Shown here: in pieces, positions 1 to 11,806 of the stretch
Layout of the letters: each line of letters begins with the position of its first letter
How positions within the stretch are numbered: position 1 is the stretch's first letter
Source: Trichobilharzia regenti
Lineage: Eukaryota; Platyhelminthes; Trematoda; Strigeidida; Schistosomatidae
Reading direction: 5' to 3'
NCBI GenBank assembly: GCA_944472135.2
Contig: OX235270.1
Coordinates: 72,611,168 to 72,675,167, forward strand
Length of the DNA: 64,000 nt
The notes under the pieces: model-generated
Told to the model about the DNA's origin: nothing
The model's database searches: none
Seen by the model: the letters and a program-made list of their open reading frames with translations, nothing else
Program-made: the position numbers and the translations under genes

Positions 1-1488
1 GGATACGCTGAGGCTATGAGCATATTACGTCAAAGGTTTGGAAGAACTTCGATGATTGCACGGAAATTATTCGAGGCTGTTAAGGGTAATGGTGGTCAAT
101 TACAGGATGACTCCCAGGCACTTACTGAGTTTTTAGATAATTTGCTAATTTGCAAGAATGGAATGATTTCGATGGATCGCATGAGTGACCTCAACTCGAG
201 TTTCATACTAGAAGCAATAGCAAGACGCCTACCTACTCGACTGCAAAGGAAGTGGGTGAAGATAAGCTCCCGTATGGAGGATGAGGGTATCGAGCCAAAG
301 TTTGATGATATCCTGAAACTGGTAAATACTAGTGTCAATCAATCTATGAACAAGTTCGCCAGTCTATTACATCTCACCCCTAGAATACAGCAGTCTGAGA
401 TCAAAATGCAATCATCGATGACGAGTAGGCCTCAGAGAGGTGGATATCGAGAAGACTCCATGATGTATAGTAATGCATATAGACCTAGTGAGTGTAACGG
501 GTTTCGTAGTACATCCTCAACAGATGAGTTACAAGATGCAAGACAAACACGGTTGTGTTTTACACGTTTTCAAGAGGTGCATACAAAGGTGAACTGTGAA
601 CCAGTGAGCAAGTTCAGTGATAAGCTAAATGTAAACCCCAAGTCTGACTCCGAATTGTGTGACGATAACGGTGTGGTCAAGAAGTCTGTAGTTGCAACTG
701 GTAAGCCATTGTTGAATAGAGTGTCACAGAATAGAGTTGCTGCTTCAGAGTCCAGTTCTGACTCCATAAGTTTACGAGGTATTACTAGTCAGAGTGAAGA
801 TATAAAACCTTTTATGATTTGCGAGGAGGAACCAAAATTGTCTACTTCTGTTATTAAAGAGTTTGAAAATGATAAAGTTGACGGTAAAGTGAATATTCGT
901 GATAATGATCATGATACTTCACAGTTGTCTTTGGTTGATCATTATGAGATGAGGGATATGCCTACTACTGCTAAGTTAAATAAAGGTTCTGTACAACTTG
1001 AACGTGAAGTAGAAATAAATGCAGATTCAGTTGCAGAAGGCACGCATACTTGTGAGACCGTCAGTGTGATTGATCAGCATGTAGCCCACCTATCATCAGA
1101 TGCCAGTGCTAGACCGGAGCTGATAGTAAAAGACGGCAGTGGTGGTGGTCTTGCAGGTAGACAAATTTCTGAAAACCGAGCAACAACAGCTTTGGATCCA
1201 CTGCTAACTTCATCAACTGGTTTCAATCAGTCGTCGTTGGTGCTGTCATCCACAATGAAAATGACGCCCATCAACTCTAGTACCTTCTGCAATGACTATG
1301 CTAGTATCAGTCCGTTTGAAGAGACGAAAGATATTGCTAAGTTTAGTGAGGATAAACCAAGTGTAAACGAGAGAGTAATTGTTAAATTGACCTGCACGAA
1401 TAAAAGCATTTCTAGTTTCAAGTTACTATTTGAATGTTATTATCTTTGGTGTAAATTACTCTGTTTCTACGCTTGGTTGATCAGATAG
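1..1488 (+). pseudogene. BEL/Pao-type gag, array copy 1 (5' part outside window)
   Basis: The open frame continues from the window edge to a TAG at 1486-1488. It matches the other array copies from their residue 'GYAEAMSILRQRFG' onward. The first part resembles the DUF1759 region of BEL/Pao Gag proteins. A degenerate zinc knuckle follows, then a long acidic, serine-rich tail ending in a cysteine/aromatic-rich stretch. This copy has private or shared variants: GAC near 661, CTG near 1201 and GCTAAG near 1334. The region of the in-frame TGA lies outside the window. No pol domain follows the stop. It is annotated as a pseudogene by analogy with the complete copies. Confidence 0.8.
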
Positions 1489-1579
1489 GTCGTGTGTTTG
1501 TTAGTCATCTATGTTCTACGATACAATGACATGAGGGTGTTACCATTCAGATTTGAAGATATAGCTGATAGAAGGAGGT

Positions 1580-2914
1580 CAGCAAAAGAACTCTGCGACG
1601 ATTTTCCAACCTAGGGCGTCAACCTGAGAAGGGTTGTAGGCGTACTGCTGTAAGTCCTACAGTTCTTCAAGTGTAGGTTGTTGTACCAGAATCCACAACA
1701 TTTGATTTGTTGTTAGTACATATGTATGTGTTAAATAATTGTGTGAGTTCCAATTATTGTAATTGTTGGTTAATCTTGTTTGTGTCCGGACACTCCACAA
1801 CTTACAATGGTCAACCTGTGAAGGGTTGTAGGCGTAGTGGTGTAAGTCCTGCGATTCTTCAATGGAATTCCACCAAGACATGATCAGCGAGGTTGTTTGT
1901 ACTATTTGTATATACGTGTGGTGTGTCATATCAATTGGTGTTTTTGGATTCATTGTGTTTACTTGTTGTTTTCGTATCTTGTTGTTATTGCATAATTCTG
2001 TTAAAAATTTCGTCGTGATTACTTCTGAAGTTGTTTCGAGTCTTCTACATCCATGAATGAATTGATTGATGTTAGGGAGAGCAGATGGGTCGTATACGCC
2101 GTGGAGGCTATTGTTGAGAATGAAATGCACACGGAGATAATTGTTAGCTACGGTCCGACACGCCGGGGAGAAAGAGTGTAAACGACTGAGGCTCTCATAC
2201 ATCACCGTTACTAGAACTGAGGCAGAATGAGTGACAAGCGATTTCAGTGGTAATTGGTAATGAGCAGATAAGAGGATGTGCGTAGAGTATCATGAGTTGG
2301 TGCTATGGTCACGTTGCATTCTGCAAGAATCATTCTAGCAAGTGGCGATTGTGTTGCAAGATGTCAAGAGGAGGTCTCTGTCTGGAGGCGCAGGTCGTCA
2401 GCGATGTGTGAGATTATGCTGTGGGTACGCTTGTGGTGTGTCGGCTTTTCTGTTTGTTTTCCATTTCAGCTCTGTCCGTGTGACCCAGGTTCTCGCAATG
2501 GCATCCAAGTCAACGTGCATTGGTCGTGAAGGAAAAAAGGGTTGGATCCCTTTTTTGCCGGGGAGTGTCAATGGAGTTGAAGATTGAACGATCAATTCTT
2601 GGTTGTTTGCTCAAAATCAACTTCCCCAATTTTCGCGGAGGCATCAATACGACAGTCATCGTCTCATCGGTCGCTGTTCAGAAAGAGGAGTGAAACATCG
2701 TCAGAAGTAATACAATGATTTATTATTGTAATATTTGTTTTCAGACCTTAGTTCACTTATTCCTTTTATATGTTGGTGTAACAATAAAGAAATATCAAGC
2801 GGCAGATCGGTGTTTTGGTTTTCTCGTCCGTTATAACTAAGCATTTCTGAAATCTTCAAGGAACAGCGTGGGCCCGAGCGTAGCGAGAGCTGGGCATTAA
2901 CGGTTTATGAGACG
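1580..2914 (+). repeat. LTR-like block of array copy 1
   Basis: This non-coding block lies between gag and the next unit. A purine run (GAAGGAGG, 1571-1578) sits just before the proposed left edge, where a polypurine tract is expected. AATAAA occurs at 2783-2788. The array diverges from its flank at the equivalent of the right edge, and TGG follows directly (2915-2917), as expected for a primer-binding site. The left edge is inferred and could be off by tens of bases. The block contains an imperfect internal duplication (about 1613-1672 and 1806-1864). Short ORFs in both strands of this block are treated as chance. Confidence 0.55.
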
Positions 2915-3067
2915 TGGCTGACAGTTTCTGACGATGGAAACAGATCTGGCGGATTCAAACAGTTGGTGAAAGTTTGGATAGTCACCGTTCATCTTTCCTG
3001 GTGCCGGTCAAGTCCTCTTTGAACAAGCAATATCTGGAACGTTTTTGGAATTGGGTCAAGTTCAACA

Positions 3068-4897
3068 ATGCCTGGGTCAAAGAAGGAACAGAGTGTCTTG
3101 GATACAAACAGGAAAGTAAGTCATGGTGACTTGTCTGTTAATTGTAACGATGTGTCTGATGTTAAGCATGACATGGTTGATGTTACTGTTTCGCCGTTCA
3201 GGGATAATAGGAACATCAAACTCCCTAAGTCTGAACCACGGTGTTTTGATTGAAACCCGGCCGATTATTTACAGTTTGTTAAGGAGTTTGAGATCATGCT
3301 GAGTGGTATTTTATTAAGTGATGAATTGAAATTGATGTATTTGATGAGGTATTGCACTGGAGATGCTTCAAGAGCTATACAGTGCTGTAAGCTCATGCCC
3401 CCTAATGAGGGATACGCTGAGGCTATGAGCATATTACGTCAAAGGTTTGGAAGAACTTCGATGATTGCACGGAAATTATTCGAGGCTGTTAAGGGTAATG
3501 GTGGTCAATTACAGGATGACTCCCAGGCACTTACTGAGTTTTTAGATAATTTGCTAATTTGCAAGAATGGAATGATTTCGATGGATCGCATGAGTGACCT
3601 CAACTCGAGTTTCATACTAGAAGCAATAGCAAGACGCCTACCTACTCGACTGCAAAGGAAGTGGGTGAAGATAAGCTCCCGTATGGAGGATGAGGGTATC
3701 GAGCCAAAGTTTGATGATATCCTGAAACTGGTAAATACTAGTGTCAATCAATCTATGAACAAGTTCGCCAGTCTATTACATCTCACCCCTAGAATACAGC
3801 AGTCTGAGATCAAAATGCAATCATCGATGACGAGTAGGCCTCAGAGAGGTGGATATCGAGAAGACTCCATGATGTATAGTAATGCATATAGACCTAGTGA
3901 GTGTAACGGGTTTCGTAGTACATCCTCAACAGATGAGTTACAAGATGCAAGACAAACACGGTTGTGTTTTACACGTTTTCAAGAGGTGCATACAAAGGTG
4001 AACTGTGAACCAGTGAGCAAGTTCAGTGATAAGCTAAATGTAAACCCCAAGTCTGACTCCGAATTGTGTGATGATAACGGTGTGGTCAAGAAGTCTGTAG
4101 TTGCAACTGGTAAGCCATTGTTGAATAGAGTGTCACAGAATAGAGTTGCTGCTTCAGAGTCCAGTTCTGACTCCATAAGTTTACGAGGTATTACTAGTCA
4201 GAGTGAAGATATAAAACCTTTTATGATTTGCGAGGAGGAACCAAAATTGTCTACTTCTGTTATTAAAGAGTTTGAAAATGATAAAGTTGACGGTAAAGTG
4301 AATATTCGTGATAATGATCATGATACTTCACAGTTGTCTTTGGTTGATCATTATGAGATGAGGGATATGCCTACTACTGCTAAGTTAAATAAAGGTTCTG
4401 TACAACTTGAACGTGAAGTAGAAATAAATGCAGATTCAGTTGCAGAAGGCACGCATACTTGTGAGACCGTCAGTGTGATTGATCAGCATGTAGCCCACCT
4501 ATCATCAGATGCCAGTGCTAGACCGGAGCTGATAGTAAAAGACGGCAGTGGTGGTGGTCTTGCAGGTAGACAAATTTCTGAAAACCGAGCAACAACAGCT
4601 TTGGATCCACCGCTAACTTCATCAACTGGTTTCAATCAGTCGTCGTTGGTGCTGTCATCCACAATGAAAATGACGCCCATCAACTCTAGTACCTTCTGCA
4701 ATGACTATGCTAGTATCAGTCCGTTTGAAGAGACGAAAGATATTGGTCAGTTTAGTGAGGATAAACCAAGTGTAAACGAGAGAGTAATTGTTAAATTGAC
4801 CTGCACGAATAAAAGCATTTCTAGTTTCAAGTTACTATTTGAATGTTATTATCTTTGGTGTAAATTACTCTGTTTCTACGCTTGGTTGATCAGATAG
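3068..4897 (+). pseudogene. BEL/Pao-type gag, array copy 2, split by an in-frame TGA
   Basis: From the ATG at 3068 one reading frame runs to the TAG at 4895-4897, broken only by TGA at 3251-3253. The upstream part is 61 aa, and the part after the next ATG (3296) is 533 aa. The TGA sits inside the Phe-Asp-Gly-Asn-Pro type motif that starts the DUF1759 region of BEL/Pao Gag, in the place of the glycine. The downstream region has the expected run 'LKLMYLMRYCTGDASRAI'. A zinc-knuckle-like segment at 3965-4006 reads Cys-x2-Arg-x4-His-x4-Cys, so the second cysteine is lost. The C-terminal half is acidic and unrecognised. Gag would form the capsid of a retrotransposon particle. Here it is probably dead, or made only as the 533-aa internal product or by readthrough. 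Confidence 0.8.
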
Positions 4898-4988
4898 GTC
4901 GTGTGTTTGTTAGTCATCTATGTTCTACGATACAATGACATGAGGGTGTTACCATTCAGATTTGAAGATATAGCTGATAGAAGGAGGT

Positions 4989-6323
4989 CAGCAAAAGAAC
5001 TCTGCGACGATTTTCCAACCTAGGGCGTCAACCTGAGAAGGGTTGTAGGCGTACTGCTGTAAGTCCTACAGTTCTTCAAGTGTAGGTTGTTGTACCAGAA
5101 TCCACAACATTTGATTTGTTGTTAGTACATATGTATGTGTTAAATAATTGTGTGAGTTCCAATTATTGTAATTGTTGGTTAATCTTGTTTGTGTCCGGAC
5201 ACTCCACAACTTACAATGGTCAACCTGTGAAGGGTTGTAGGCGTAGTGGTGTAAGTCCTGCGATTCTTCAATGGAATTCCACCAAGACATGATCAGCGAG
5301 GTTGTTTGTACTATTTGTATATACGTGTGGTGTGTCATATCAATTGGTGTTTTTGGATTCATTGTGTTTACTTGTTGTTTTCGTATCTTGTTGTTATTGC
5401 ATAATTCTGTTAAAAATTTCGTCGTGATTACTTCTGAAGTTGTTTCGAGTCTTCTACATCCATGAATGAATTGATTGATGTTAGGGAGAGCAGATGGGTC
5501 GTATACGCCGTGGAGGCTATTGTTGAGAATGAAATGCACACGGAGATAATTGTTAGCTACGGTCCGACACGCCGGGGAGAAAGAGTGTAAACGACTGAGG
5601 CTCTCATACATCACCGTTACTAGAACTGAGGCAGAATGAGTGACAAGCGATTTCAGTGGTAATTGGTAATGAGCAGATAAGAGGATGTGCGTAGAGTATC
5701 ATGAGTTGGTGCTATGGTCACGTTGCATTCTGCAAGAATCATTCTAGCAAGTGGCGATTGTGTTGCAAGATGTCAAGAGGAGGTCTCTGTCTGGAGGCGC
5801 AGGTCGTCAGCGATGTGTGAGATTATGCTGTGGGTACGCTTGTGGTGTGTCGGCTTTTCTGTTTGTTTTCCATTTCAGCTCTGTCCGTGTGACCCAGGTT
5901 CTCGCAATGGCATCCAAGTCAACGTGCATTGGTCGTGAAGGAAAAAAGGGTTGGATCCCTTTTTTGCCGGGGAGTGTCAATGGAGTTGAAGATTGAACGA
6001 TCAATTCTTGGTTGTTTGCTCAAAATCAACTTCCCCAATTTTCGCGGAGGCATCAATACGACAGTCATCGTCTCATCGGTCGCTGTTCAGAAAGAGGAGT
6101 GAAACATCGTCAGAAGTAATACAATGATTTATTATTGTAATATTTGTTTTCAGACCTTAGTTCACTTATTCCTTTTATATGTTGGTGTAACAATAAAGAA
6201 ATATCAAGCGGCAGATCGGTGTTTTGGTTTTCTCGTCCGTTATAACTAAGCATTTCTGAAATCTTCAAGGAACAGCGTGGGCCCGAGCGTAGCGAGAGCT
6301 GGGCATTAACGGTTTATGAGACG
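4989..6323 (+). repeat. LTR-like block of array unit 2
   Basis: Same content as the block at 1580-2914, including the purine run before it, the internal duplication and AATAAA at 6192-6197. The edges are inferred in the same way. Confidence 0.55.
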
Positions 6324-6476
6324 TGGCTGACAGTTTCTGACGATGGAAACAGATCTGGCGGATTCAAACAGTTGGTGAAAGTTTGGATAGTCACCGTTCA
6401 TCTTTCCTGGTGCCGGTCAAGTCCTCTTTGAACAAGCAATATCTGGAACGTTTTTGGAATTGGGTCAAGTTCAACA

Positions 6477-8306
6477 ATGCCTGGGTCAAAGAAGGAACAG
6501 AGTGTCTTGGATACAAACAGGAAAGTAAGTCATGGTGACTTGTCTGTTAATTGTAACGATGTGTCTGATGTTAAGCATGACATGGTTGATGTTACTGTTT
6601 CGCCGTTCAGGGATAATAGGAACATCAAACTCCCTAAGTCTGAACCACGGTGTTTTGATTGAAACCCGGCCGATTATTTACAGTTTGTTAAGGAGTTTGA
6701 GATCATGCTGAGTGGTATTTTATTAAGTGATGAATTGAAATTGATGTATTTGATGAGGTATTGCACTGGAGATGCTTCAAGAGCTATACAGTGCTGTAAG
6801 CTCATGCCCCCTAATGAGGGATACGCTGAGGCTATGAGCATATTACGTCAAAGGTTTGGAAGAACTTCGATGATTGCACGGAAATTATTCGAGGCTGTTA
6901 AGGGTAATGGTGGTCAATTACAGGATGACTCCCAGGCACTTACTGAGTTTTTAGATAATTTGCTAATTTGCAAGAATGGAATGATTTCGATGGATCGCAT
7001 GAGTGACCTCAACTCGAGTTTCATACTAGAAGCAATAGCAAGACGCCTACCTACTCGACTGCAAAGGAAGTGGGTGAAGATAAGCTCCCGTATGGAGGAT
7101 GAGGGTATCGAGCCAAAGTTTGATGATATCCTGAAACTGGTAAATACTAGTGTCAATCAATCTATGAACAAGTTCGCCAGTCTATTACATCTCACCCCTA
7201 GAATACAGCAGTCTGAGATCAAAATGCAATCATCGATGACGAGTAGGCCTCAGAGAGGTGGATATCGAGAAGACTCCATGATGTATAGTAATGCATATAG
7301 ACCTAGTGAGTGTAACGGGTTTCGTAGTACATCCTCAACAGATGAGTTACAAGATGCAAGACAAACACGGTTGTGTTTTACACGTTTTCAAGAGGTGCAT
7401 ACAAAGGTGAACTGTGAACCAGTGAGCAAGTTCAGTGATAAGCTAAATGTAAACCCCAAGTCTGACTCCGAATTGTGTGATGATAACGGTGTGGTCAAGA
7501 AGTCTGTAGTTGCAACTGGTAAGCCATTGTTGAATAGAGTGTCACAGAATAGAGTTGCTGCTTCAGAGTCCAGTTCTGACTCCATAAGTTTACGAGGTAT
7601 TACTAGTCAGAGTGAAGATATAAAACCTTTTATGATTTGCGAGGAGGAACCAAAATTGTCTACTTCTGTTATTAAAGAGTTTGAAAATGATAAAGTTGAC
7701 GGTAAAGTGAATATTCGTGATAATGATCATGATACTTCACAGTTGTCTTTGGTTGATCATTATGAGATGAGGGATATGCCTACTACTGCTAAGTTAAATA
7801 AAGGTTCTGTACAACTTGAACGTGAAGTAGAAATAAATGCAGATTCAGTTGCAGAAGGCACGCATACTTGTGAGACCGTCAGTGTGATTGATCAGCATGT
7901 AGCCCACCTATCATCAGATGCCAGTGCTAGACCGGAGCTGATAGTAAAAGACGGCAGTGGTGGTGGTCTTGCAGGTAGACAAATTTCTGAAAACCGAGCA
8001 ACAACAGCTTTGGATCCACCGCTAACTTCATCAACTGGTTTCAATCAGTCGTCGTTGGTGCTGTCATCCACAATGAAAATGACGCCCATCAACTCTAGTA
8101 CCTTCTGCAATGACTATGCTAGTATCAGTCCGTTTGAAGAGACGAAAGATATTGGTCAGTTTAGTGAGGATAAACCAAGTGTAAACGAGAGAGTAATTGT
8201 TAAATTGACCTGCACGAATAAAAGCATTTCTAGTTTCAAGTTACTATTTGAATGTTATTATCTTTGGTGTAAATTACTCTGTTTCTACGCTTGGTTGATC
8301 AGATAG
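6477..8306 (+). pseudogene. BEL/Pao-type gag, array copy 3, split by an in-frame TGA
   Basis: Same structure as the copy at 3068-4897. The TGA at 6660-6662 replaces the glycine codon of the Phe-Asp-Gly motif, and the zinc knuckle has the same Cys-to-Arg change. The predicted protein is identical to copy 2. The sharing of both defects points to amplification after inactivation. Confidence 0.8.
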
Positions 8307-8397
8307 GTCGTGTGTTTGTTAGTCATCTATGTTCTACGATACAATGACATGAGGGTGTTACCATTCAGATTTGAAGATATAGCTGATAGAAGGAGGT

Positions 8398-9732
8398 CAG
8401 CAAAAGAACTCTGCGACGATTTTCCAACCTAGGGCGTCAACCTGAGAAGGGTTGTAGGCGTACTGCTGTAAGTCCTACAGTTCTTCAAGTGTAGGTTGTT
8501 GTACCAGAATCCACAACATTTGATTTGTTGTTAGTACATATGTATGTGTTAAATAATTGTGTGAGTTCCAATTATTGTAATTGTTGGTTAATCTTGTTTG
8601 TGTCCGGACACTCCACAACTTACAATGGTCAACCTGTGAAGGGTTGTAGGCGTAGTGGTGTAAGTCCTGCGATTCTTCAATGGAATTCCACCAAGACATG
8701 ATCAGCGAGGTTGTTTGTACTATTTGTATATACGTGTGGTGTGTCATATCAATTGGTGTTTTTGGATTCATTGTGTTTACTTGTTGTTTTCGTATCTTGT
8801 TGTTATTGCATAATTCTGTTAAAAATTTCGTCGTGATTACTTCTGAAGTTGTTTCGAGTCTTCTACATCCATGAATGAATTGATTGATGTTAGGGAGAGC
8901 AGATGGGTCGTATACGCCGTGGAGGCTATTGTTGAGAATGAAATGCACACGGAGATAATTGTTAGCTACGGTCCGACACGCCGGGGAGAAAGAGTGTAAA
9001 CGACTGAGGCTCTCATACATCACCGTTACTAGAACTGAGGCAGAATGAGTGACAAGCGATTTCAGTGGTAATTGGTAATGAGCAGATAAGAGGATGTGCG
9101 TAGAGTATCATGAGTTGGTGCTATGGTCACGTTGCATTCTGCAAGAATCATTCTAGCAAGTGGCGATTGTGTTGCAAGATGTCAAGAGGAGGTCTCTGTC
9201 TGGAGGCGCAGGTCGTCAGCGATGTGTGAGATTATGCTGTGGGTACGCTTGTGGTGTGTCGGCTTTTCTGTTTGTTTTCCATTTCAGCTCTGTCCGTGTG
9301 ACCCAGGTTCTCGCAATGGCATCCAAGTCAACGTGCATTGGTCGTGAAGGAAAAAAGGGTTGGATCCCTTTTTTGCCGGGGAGTGTCAATGGAGTTGAAG
9401 ATTGAACGATCAATTCTTGGTTGTTTGCTCAAAATCAACTTCCCCAATTTTCGCGGAGGCATCAATACGACAGTCATCGTCTCATCGGTCGCTGTTCAGA
9501 AAGAAGAGTGAAACATCGTCAGAAGTAATACAATGATTTATTATTGTAATATTTGTTTTCAGACCTTAGTTCACTTATTCCTTTTATATGTTGGTGTAAC
9601 AATAAAGAAATATCAAGCGGCAGATCGGTGTTTTGGTTTTCTCGTCCGTTATAACTAAGCGTTTCTGAAATCTTCAAGGAACAGCGTGGGCCCGAGCGTA
9701 GCGAGAGCTGGGCATTAACGGTTTATGAGACG
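8398..9732 (+). repeat. LTR-like block of array unit 3
   Basis: Same content as 1580-2914 with AATAAA at 9601-9606. It carries two private substitutions listed under unit 3. Confidence 0.55.
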
Positions 9733-9885
9733 TGGCTGACAGTTTCTGACGATGGAAACAGATCTGGCGGATTCAAACAGTTGGTGAAAGTTTGGATAGT
9801 CACCGTTCATCTTTCCTGGTGCCGGTCAAGTCCTCTTTGAACAAGCAATATCTGGAACGTTTTTGGAATTGGGTCAAGTTCAACA

Positions 9886-11715
9886 ATGCCTGGGTCAAAG
9901 AAGGAACAGAGTGTCTTGGATACAAACAGGAAAGTAAGTCATGGTGACTTGTCTGTTAATTGTAACGATGTGTCTGATGTTAAGCATGACATGGTTGATG
10001 TTACTGTTTCGCCGTTCAGGGATAATAGGAACATCAAACTCCCTAAGTCTGAACCACGGTGTTTTGATTGAAACCCGGCCGATTATTTACAGTTTGTTAA
10101 GGAGTTTGAGATCATGCTGAGTGGTATTTTATTAAGTGATGAATTGAAATTGATGTATTTGATGAGGTATTGCACTGGAGATGCTTCAAGAGCTATACAG
10201 TGCTGTAAGCTCATGCCCCCTAATGAGGGATACGCTGAGGCTATGAGCATATTACGTCAAAGGTTTGGAAGAACTTCGATGATTGCACGGAAATTATTCG
10301 AGGCTGTTAAGGGTAATGGTGGTCAATTACAGGATGACTCCCAGGCACTTACTGAGTTTTTAGATAATTTGCTAATTTGCAAGAATGGAATGATTTCGAT
10401 GGATCGCATGAGTGACCTCAACTCGAGTTTCATACTAGAAGCAATAGCAAGACGCCTACCTACTCGACTGCAAAGGAAGTGGGTGAAGATAAGCTCCCGT
10501 ATGGAGGATGAGGGTATCGAGCCAAAGTTTGATGATATCCTGAAACTGGTAAATACTAGTGTCAATCAATCTATGAACAAGTTCGCCAGTCTATTACATC
10601 TCACCCCTAGAATACAGCAGTCTGAGATCAAAATGCAATCATCGATGACGAGTAGGCCTCAGAGAGGTGGATATCGAGAAGACTCCATGATGTATAGTAA
10701 TGCATATAGACCTAGTGAGTGTAACGGGTTTCGTAGTACATCCTCAACAGATGAGTTACAAGATGCAAGACAAACACGGTTGTGTTTTACACGTTTTCAA
10801 GAGGTGCATACAAAGGTGAACTGTGAACCAGTGAGCAAGTTCAGTGATAAGCTAAATGTAAACCCCAAGTCTGACTCCGAATTGTGTGACGATAACGGTG
10901 TGGTCAAGAAGTCTGTAGTTGCAACTGGTAAGCCATTGTTGAATAGAGTGTCACAGAATAGAGTTGCTGCTTCAGAGTCCAGTTCTGACTCCATAAGTTT
11001 ACGAGGTATTACTAGTCAGAGTGAAGATATAAAACCTTTTATGATTTGCGAGGAGGAACCAAAATTGTCTACTTCTGTTATTAAAGAGTTTGAAAATGAT
11101 AAAGTTGACGGTAAAGTGAATATTCGTGATAATGATCATGATACTTCACAGTTGTCTTTGGTTGATCATTATGAGATGAGGGATATGCCTACTACTGCTA
11201 AGTTAAATAAAGGTTCTGTACAACTTGAACGTGAAGTAGAAATAAATGCAGATTCAGTTGCAGAAGGCACGCATACTTGTGAGACCGTCAGTGTGATTGA
11301 TCAGCATGTAGCCCACCTATCATCAGATGCCAGTGCTAGACCGGAGCTGATAGTAAAAGACGGCAGTGGTGGTGGTCTTGCAGGTAGACAAATTTCTGAA
11401 AACCGAGCAACAACAGCTTTGGATCCACTGCTAACTTCATCAACTGGTTTCAATCAGTCGTCGTTGGTGCTGTCATCCACAATGAAAATGACGCCCATCA
11501 ACTCTAGTACCTTCTGCAATGACTATGCTAGTATCAGTCCGTTTGAAGAGACGAAAGATATTGCTCAGTTTAGTGAGGATAAACCAAGTGTAAACGAGAG
11601 AGTAATTGTTAAATTGACCTGCACGAATAAAAGCATTTCTAGTTTCAAGTTACTATTTGAATGTTATTATCTTTGGTGTAAATTACTCTGTTTCTACGCT
11701 TGGTTGATCAGATAG
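9886..11715 (+). pseudogene. BEL/Pao-type gag, array copy 4, split by an in-frame TGA
   Basis: Same structure as the other copies, with TGA at 10069-10071 and the Cys-to-Arg zinc-knuckle defect. It differs from copies 2 and 3 at a Leu/Pro site and at an Ala-Gln/Gly-Gln site, and from copy 1 at Gln/Lys. No pol domain follows. Confidence 0.8.
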
Positions 11716-11806
11716 GTCGTGTGTTTGTTAGTCATCTATGTTCTACGATACAATGACATGAGGGTGTTACCATTCAGATTTGAAGATATAGCTGATAGAA
11801 GGAGGT

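Larger units (their letters stand above)
2915..6323 (+). mobile_element. Array unit 2: gag-only LTR retrotransposon unit
   Basis: Complete unit: putative primer-binding site at 2915, gag at 3068-4897, purine tract near 4980, LTR-like block to 6323. It lacks protease, reverse transcriptase, RNase H and integrase. It is therefore a non-autonomous gag-only (TR-GAG-like) derivative of a BEL/Pao element. It shares GAT, CCG and GGTCAG variants with unit 3. Confidence 0.7.
6324..9732 (+). mobile_element. Array unit 3: gag-only LTR retrotransposon unit
   Basis: Complete unit with gag at 6477-8306. Its gag protein is identical to that of unit 2. Its LTR-like block has private changes near 9505 (AGAAGAG instead of AGAGGAG) and 9661 (GTTTCTG instead of ATTTCTG). 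Confidence 0.7.

Noticed and set aside
1657..2205. 182-aa minus ORF repeated in each array unit (also 5066, 8475, 11884)
   Set aside because: It lies in the LTR-like block, has no motif, and its repetition only reflects the 3,409-bp period.
2305..2595. Overlapping 65-81-aa ORFs on both strands of the LTR-like block in each unit
   Set aside because: Three overlapping frames on two strands without motifs are most likely chance in GC-richer LTR sequence.
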